In this document: one piece after another, positions 43,632-48,130 of the stretch | Layout: each line of letters starts with the position of its first letter | Numbering within the stretch: the first letter of the stretch is position 1 | Assembly (NCBI GenBank): GCA_016209525.1 | Contig: JACQWK010000242.1 | Span: 1-48,130, forward strand | Direction: 5' to 3' | Origin: Verrucomicrobiota bacterium | Lineage (GTDB): Bacteria; Verrucomicrobiota; Verrucomicrobiia; Limisphaerales; SIBE01 | Length of the DNA: 48,130 nucleotides | Position numbers and translations under genes: made by a program | The notes under the pieces: generated by a model | Told to the model about the DNA's origin: nothing | What the model saw: the letters and a program-made list of their open reading frames with translations, nothing else | Databases searched by the model: none

Positions 43632-46600
43632 GTGGCCAAGCGAAAACAACTCACCGACCACCCGGAACTTCTGAATCTGCCAGAAGTCCGCAAGCTCTGG
43701 CAGACCGAAGGGCTGTTCTCCGACCATTCCCTCAAGGCCCGCCTCGCGAAGAATGACTGGTGGCCCACGGACGATGCAGCCCGCCCGGTCTGGGAACTCT
43801 GCCGCGATCTCTACAACAAACGCTATCTCGCCCTCGCCAAGAGCAACGAGGCGTTCACACGGCAGGAACTGCTCGATCACGTTCTGCCAATGCTCGGATT
43901 CGCGTGGACGGACAACTTGCGTCTCCCCGACCAGGATGCCGAGCCGGACTATATCCTCTTCGCCACTGCCGCTGATAAGGAAGCCGCGCTGGAAAAGGAC
44001 GCTGCCCAGCGTTACCGCGCCGCGGTCGGCATCTTAGAAGCGAAGAAGCACCACCATCCGCTCTTGCAACTCAGCCGCCATCAGCAGCGCTACCCGCACC
44101 AGCAAATCCGCGACTATCTCCAAGCCGCGCAGGTGCTCGCTTGGGGCGTGTTAACGAACGGCAACGAATGGCGGCTCTACTGCCGAGACGCGAAGCCGCA
44201 CGAGTATTTTGCGCTCAATTTCGAGGTAGCCATCCAGTCGCTGGAGAACTTCAAAGCCTTCCTCGCTCTCTTCTCCGCTTCCGCCTTCCAGCGCGACACG
44301 CAAGGCCGCTGCCGCCTCGACCAAGTGCGCGAGCAAGCCCTCAGCGCCCAAGCCAAGTTGGAGGAAGACCTCCGCCAGCGCGTTTTCACCATCCTCACTG
44401 ACCTGGCTAACGGCTTCGCCTCCCGCCCGGACAATCAGATCCCGGACACGCCCGAGGGCCATCGTCTCCTTTACGAGAACTGCCTCATCTACCTTTACCG
44501 CCTCCTGTTCATCCTTTACGCGGAGGGCCGCATCCTGCTGCCGGTCGAGCCGCGGACCCGCCGCTACTACAAGGAGCTTTCGCTGGAGCACCTCAAGCCG
44601 GATCTGGAGAGCTTCATCGGCTATGACAGCCGCACGCGCACGCGCTTGGGCGAGGACTTGCGGGAATTGTTCCACCTCGTCAACGGCACGGAAAAGGCCA
44701 AGAACGATGAGTACACCGTGCCGCGCTATAATGGCGGCCTCTTCGATCCCGCCGCCCATCCCGCACTGGAGATGTGGAAGATCGCTGACGCCGACCTTGC
44801 CAACGTGCTGCGTGGGCTGATGTTTGACCCGCCCCCGCGCCCGAACGAGCCGGCCCTGCCCGTCCACACCGTGGATTTCGGCGACCTGCGCGTCCAGCAA
44901 CTCGGCTCAATTTACGAGGGCCTGCTCGAATATCATTTCGTCCGCAACGCCGCCAGCCAGCTTGAACTCCGCACCGACAAGGCGGAACGCAAGGCCACCG
45001 GCACTTACTACACGCCCGACTACATCGTCAAATACATCGTCGAGCAGACGCTCGCACCGTTGCTGGCGGAAATCGAGCAGCGACCGGAAGTCAAAGCCGG
45101 CCAGGAGAATTGCTTCGCCAACGCGATCTTGGCCCTGAACGTCTGCGATCCCGCGATGGGGTCGGGCCATTTCCTCGTCGAAGCCACGATCCAATTGGCG
45201 GAGCACATCGTCTTTCATCCCACAACCCGGCGGCTTTCGGAGAAGTCGAAGGACGGGGACGAAATCGGTTACTGGCGGCGACGAGTGGTCGAAGCGTGCA
45301 TCTACGGCGTGGACCTCAACCCGCTGGCCGTCGAGCTTGCCAAGCTCTCGCTCTGGCTCACGTGCATCGCCAGCGACCAGCCGCTCAACTTCCTCGACCA
45401 TCACCTCCGCTGCGGCAACTCGCTTATCGGCGCGCGGCTCGACCAGCTTGGCAGCCTGCCGCAGAGGAAAGAACGCGCGGACACGAAGCAGATGCGGTTC
45501 ACGTTCGGCCCGGACTTCATGCGCGCGGTGGCCGAAACGATCCGGGAAATCCACGCGATTGAAGGCGAGGCTAGCCGAGACGTGGACTCGGTGAAGGCCA
45601 AGGAGCGGCGCTGGCAGGCAGAAATTCTCCCGCGCCTCGCGGCCTACAAAGAAGTGGCAAATCTGTGGACGAACACCTTTTTCGACGGGCCGCTAACTGA
45701 AGCAGCGTATCTGGCCGCCGCCAGGAAAATTCTGCTGGAGGCCCAAGTCAACGCTGGCCAATTGCGCGAGTCAGGCGGTCGTTACTATGTCAAGGAGTTC
45801 GACAAGCCGTATTTCCACTGGGAACTGGAATTTCCGGACGTCTTCTTCGACGATCACGGCTCGCCCAAAAACGCGCCGGGTTTCGATGCTGTGATCGGGA
45901 ATCCTCCTTACGTGGACATCAAGGGATTGGAGGCGCAGATCGTGAAATACATTTTCGACGTGTTTCAGACGGCGCGTCAGAGGATCAACGTATTCGCCGC
46001 ATTTCTCGACCAAGAACTGGGCATTGCGAGGAAAGCTGGTGGACAGATTGGCGTGATCGTTCCGACCGCGTTTCTCACGCAAGTTTCGTATGGCACGCTG
46101 CGGAAACTTGTGCTGGAACACGAATGGCTCAAGGCTGTCGTGCGACTGCCCAACGAGCTTTTCGGCAAGGCTGCCGGTGACGTCAAAGTGGACACGTGCA
46201 TCGTGATTATCGGCAAAGGCCAAGGGCCGGCAGGGAGAGCAACCGAGTGTCTGATTTATGAAGGCTTCGGCCGGATCCCGAAGGTAGCACGGGAAACGGC
46301 TGCAAAAGCATTCGACGTTTTGCAGGAGAAATGGCTCGCGCGTCCGAGCGCTGAAATCACCCTTGGGGAAGGAGACGAAGATTTGTTGAATCGGGTGGTG
46401 CGGGTTTCGCAACCGCTGGAGCAGCTCTGTGAGTTCTGCCTTGGCCTCACGCCGTACGACAAATACACTGGCCACACCGAAGAGCAAATCAAGGGCAGAG
46501 TCTTTCATGCCCGATCCAAATTGGACAAAACCTGCGAGCGGCTCCTCGTCAGCGGAGACGTCAAACGATTCGAAGTCGAGTGGAACGGAGAGGAATGGAT

Positions 46601-47459
46601 CAAGTACGGCGACTGGCTGGCCGCCCCACGAGAAAGGCGGTTCTTCACTCAATCACGCATCTTGGTTCAGCAAATCATCGACTGGAGTTCGCTTCGAATT
46701 CTCGCGGGCTGGACCGACGAAGAGCTCTACAACACCCAGAACCAGTTCAACCTGCTGGCCAGGCGAGGAACCGATTTGAAGTTTGTCTTGGCGCTCCTGA
46801 ATTCGCGGCTGATCAGCTTCTACCATCGACGGGCTTTTTTGGACGTGGCGCTCCAGCGATTTCAGAAAGTGCTCATCAAAGACGCGAAGCAGTTTCCCAT
46901 TCGCCATCTGGAGTTTTGCACCACACCCGCCAAGCGCACCGCCTTGTTTGCCAAAGCTCAGGAGCTATACCGGCGTGACCTGAAAGCTGAAAGCAACGAA
47001 ACTGTGCAGGACTTCGTTGTGGAGCAACTGGCCGCCAAACCAGAACGGGCCGATGTCGTCCATGACCTGTTGGCTTTTCTGGCCGACCGGATGATGGCGC
47101 TCAATCGGGTAAAGCGCTCCACCGCCCGCCAGTTCCTGACCGACCTGAAGGATTTCCACGGCATTGACGCCCGCGTCCTCAATCCGAAGACGCGGCTCGA
47201 CGAGTTCTGGACGTTGGACACTGCCGGCTTCTTCGCCCACCTGCGCCGGAATGCTAAGGCGCTTGCGGCGGCCAAGGTGGACCTGAACGAGGCCGCTGAG
47301 AAGAAGCTCCGCTCCCGCCTCGGGGAGGCTCGGTCCGCAGTGCTGGCGTTGGAACCTCAGATCGCCTTCACCGACCGGCTGATCGACCAGATCGTCTATC
47401 GTCTCTATGGCCTCACCGAGGAGGAAATCCAACTCGTGGAATCCACGACGAAGATCTGA
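43632..47459 (+). CDS. Type IIG/IIL-like restriction-modification enzyme (single-chain nuclease and adenine methyltransferase)
   Basis: A 1275-residue protein starting GTG. The N-terminal third has a PD-(D/E)XK-like pattern (EPDYILF at 104-110, ILEAKKHHH with E136/K138) suggesting a nuclease. The centre is an Eco57I-type methyltransferase: TGTYYTPDYIVKYIV, the SAM motif CDPAMGSGHFLVEA (about 506-519), and GNPPYVDIKG (about 755-764), which marks N6-adenine methylation. The C-terminal part (TSA-like FCLGLTPYDKYTG, LAAPRERRFFTQSRILVQQ, TQNQFNLLARRGTDLKFVLALLNSRLISFY) is the target recognition region. No separate R, M or S genes adjoin it, in agreement with a self-contained type IIG system. A BREX PglX-like role is less likely without neighbours. 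Confidence 0.85.
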   Translation: MAKRKQLTDHPELLNLPEVRKLWQTEGLFSDHSLKARLAKNDWWPTDDAARPVWELCRDLYNKRYLALAKSNEAFTRQELLDHVLPMLGFAWTDNLRLPDQDAEPDYILFATAADKEAALEKDAAQRYRAAVGILEAKKHHHPLLQLSRHQQRYPHQQIRDYLQAAQVLAWGVLTNGNEWRLYCRDAKPHEYFALNFEVAIQSLENFKAFLALFSASAFQRDTQGRCRLDQVREQALSAQAKLEEDLRQRVFTILTDLANGFASRPDNQIPDTPEGHRLLYENCLIYLYRLLFILYAEGRILLPVEPRTRRYYKELSLEHLKPDLESFIGYDSRTRTRLGEDLRELFHLVNGTEKAKNDEYTVPRYNGGLFDPAAHPALEMWKIADADLANVLRGLMFDPPPRPNEPALPVHTVDFGDLRVQQLGSIYEGLLEYHFVRNAASQLELRTDKAERKATGTYYTPDYIVKYIVEQTLAPLLAEIEQRPEVKAGQENCFANAILALNVCDPAMGSGHFLVEATIQLAEHIVFHPTTRRLSEKSKDGDEIGYWRRRVVEACIYGVDLNPLAVELAKLSLWLTCIASDQPLNFLDHHLRCGNSLIGARLDQLGSLPQRKERADTKQMRFTFGPDFMRAVAETIREIHAIEGEASRDVDSVKAKERRWQAEILPRLAAYKEVANLWTNTFFDGPLTEAAYLAAARKILLEAQVNAGQLRESGGRYYVKEFDKPYFHWELEFPDVFFDDHGSPKNAPGFDAVIGNPPYVDIKGLEAQIVKYIFDVFQTARQRINVFAAFLDQELGIARKAGGQIGVIVPTAFLTQVSYGTLRKLVLEHEWLKAVVRLPNELFGKAAGDVKVDTCIVIIGKGQGPAGRATECLIYEGFGRIPKVARETAAKAFDVLQEKWLARPSAEITLGEGDEDLLNRVVRVSQPLEQLCEFCLGLTPYDKYTGHTEEQIKGRVFHARSKLDKTCERLLVSGDVKRFEVEWNGEEWIKYGDWLAAPRERRFFTQSRILVQQIIDWSSLRILAGWTDEELYNTQNQFNLLARRGTDLKFVLALLNSRLISFYHRRAFLDVALQRFQKVLIKDAKQFPIRHLEFCTTPAKRTALFAKAQELYRRDLKAESNETVQDFVVEQLAAKPERADVVHDLLAFLADRMMALNRVKRSTARQFLTDLKDFHGIDARVLNPKTRLDEFWTLDTAGFFAHLRRNAKALAAAKVDLNEAAEKKLRSRLGEARSAVLALEPQIAFTDRLIDQIVYRLYGLTEEEIQLVESTTKI

Positions 47460-47603
47460 GGCGCCACCAAAAGACGCCGCATGGGATCGAATGCGCCTGC
47501 CCACGGATTTCGCCAGGCGTCATTTGGCGCGCGGGTCCCAAAACTTCCTCAAAAGGATCCCGGCCAAGCAAACCCGTATAGTGGGCAAACTCCTGGCGGG
47601 TGG

Positions 47604-47800
47604 ATGAGGCCCTACGCTGACACGAACTTCGTCACCTGCTTCCACCTGGAGCTGTCGGAACAACCAGCGCGATTTTGGGGCGAAACGTCGGAAGTGGACG
47701 GCGGCGGACCTCCAGACGATGGCGCTAACTTAAATTGCCGAGTTTTGCCGAGCTAAACTGAACCATTCTGTGATGGTTATTCCCTTCCCAAGTAGCTGCA
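47604..47800 (+). pseudogene. Broken VapC-type PIN-domain toxin remnant
   Basis: The N-terminus MRPYADTNFVTCFHLEL matches the start of PIN toxins, and its ATG overlaps the stop of a short upstream frame (ending RIVGKLLAGG) that may be the tail of an antitoxin. After ~30 codons the PIN-like text continues only in another frame (RKWTAADLQTMALT, then IAEFCRAKLNHSVMV) with a stop between. The gene is therefore frameshifted, deleted in the middle, and inactive. Confidence 0.6.
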
Positions 47801-47918
47801 ATTCTCTGGCCTTGGGCTGCTCGTTGGCTGTGTCAATTTACCGAAGCAAATGTGTGCAATTCTCGCTAGCGGCATCGCCTCCAGATCCGGCCCAAGCGCT
47901 GGGCGGTGATGTTGCCCG

Positions 47919-48130
47919 TCACCGCTCTGCCCCAGGCGTCGGCTCCTCACCCTTAGGCAGGCCGATGACATGGAAACCCAGCGGCGGGATGGCCCGAGCT
48001 GAGGTGAGCTGGTATGGCGCCTGGCCGAAATTCACGGTCACAATTATCCCGTTGGCGAAGAGCGTTTGTTGCACTTCACGGTCTGGCGTCATAAAGCGAT
48101 GCGTCAGCATTTCCGAATACCCCGCCGCGC
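47919..48130 (-). CDS. C-terminal part of an unidentified protein running off the right edge
   Basis: The frame is open to the window edge and reads AAGYSEMLTHRFMTPDREVQQTLFANGIIVTVNFGQAPYQ ... GFHVIGLP. It is a beta-rich ending of the sort seen in large secreted glycoside-hydrolase-like proteins of this group. I cannot name the family from this fragment. An internal ATG at 48110 is not a real start. Confidence 0.55.
   Translation of the reverse strand, partial: AAGYSEMLTHRFMTPDREVQQTLFANGIIVTVNFGQAPYQLTSARAIPPLGFHVIGLPKGEEPTPGAER

Overview
The window looks like chromosomal DNA of an environmental, respiratory Gram-negative bacterium, most likely from the PVC group (Verrucomicrobiota-like). 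I infer this from the GC-rich sequence, the secreted LamG and Ig-like proteins, a prepilin fragment with an H-X9-DG signature, and many palindromic intergenic repeats. No rRNA or tRNA gene is present to fix the taxonomy. The genome must make outer membrane, Tat-exported enzymes and many c-type cytochromes. I count about 48 haem-binding motifs in this window.

From about 35.1 kb down to 0.34 kb every convincing gene lies on the minus strand, giving a nearly continuous electron-transfer supercluster. In order of transcription it holds: (1) a Nitrospira/anammox-type NXR/NAR-like module (dihaem-c plus haem-b gamma subunit, Tat-exported molybdenum alpha subunit, small unknown protein, four-cluster iron-sulfur beta subunit, TorD/NarJ-type chaperone); (2) a zinc-protease-like unknown; (3) a porin-cytochrome pair (octahaem MtrA/DmsE-type lipoprotein and MtrB-type 714-residue barrel); (4) three paralogous monohaem cytochromes c around a tetrahaem c / PsrB-like / NrfD-like membrane module; (5) an Hmc-like transmembrane conduit (NapC/NirT-type 7-haem protein, 11-haem/cytochrome b fusion, 42-residue HmcD-like peptide, 10+3-haem cytochrome split by an in-frame TAA, HybA-like ferredoxin, NrfD/HmcC-like membrane protein); (6) an NADH-linked module of the Hnd/Hyd bifurcating-hydrogenase type (CBS-ATPase, DRTGG protein, NuoE, ATPase, HndB-like, NuoF, HoxU/NuoG-like). 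Its last subunit has no H-cluster and only a reduced molybdopterin-type domain. A perfect FNR-type palindrome sits at the head of the cluster.

A reasonable reading is a route for electrons between NADH, the quinone pool, periplasmic cytochromes, a nitrate/nitrite (or related oxyanion) enzyme and an extracellular acceptor or donor. Direction and substrates are not decided by the sequence.

From 35.7 kb to the right end the character changes. There are decayed genes (frameshifted secreted protein, 5'-truncated prepilin, truncated NsrR-like regulator, broken PIN toxin), a glutamine-amidotransferase/DUF488 fusion behind a second FNR-type box, nadA, a LamG protein, a single-chain type IIG restriction-modification enzyme, and the C-terminal end of an unidentified protein.

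Repeats are the other main feature. Family A: GGCCCTCTCCC...GGGAGAGGG hairpins. Family B: GCAGATTTGTAATCTGC-type hairpins. Family C: nested palindromes with AGCAATTCTCATTTTGG outer arms. Family D: GGCGAGACTC...GAGTCTCGCC hairpins. Family E: GCGTTTGGAGTGCG...AAAGCGGCGA hairpins. Some copies lie inside reading frames. No CRISPR array, insertion sequence, integrase or replication origin was seen.
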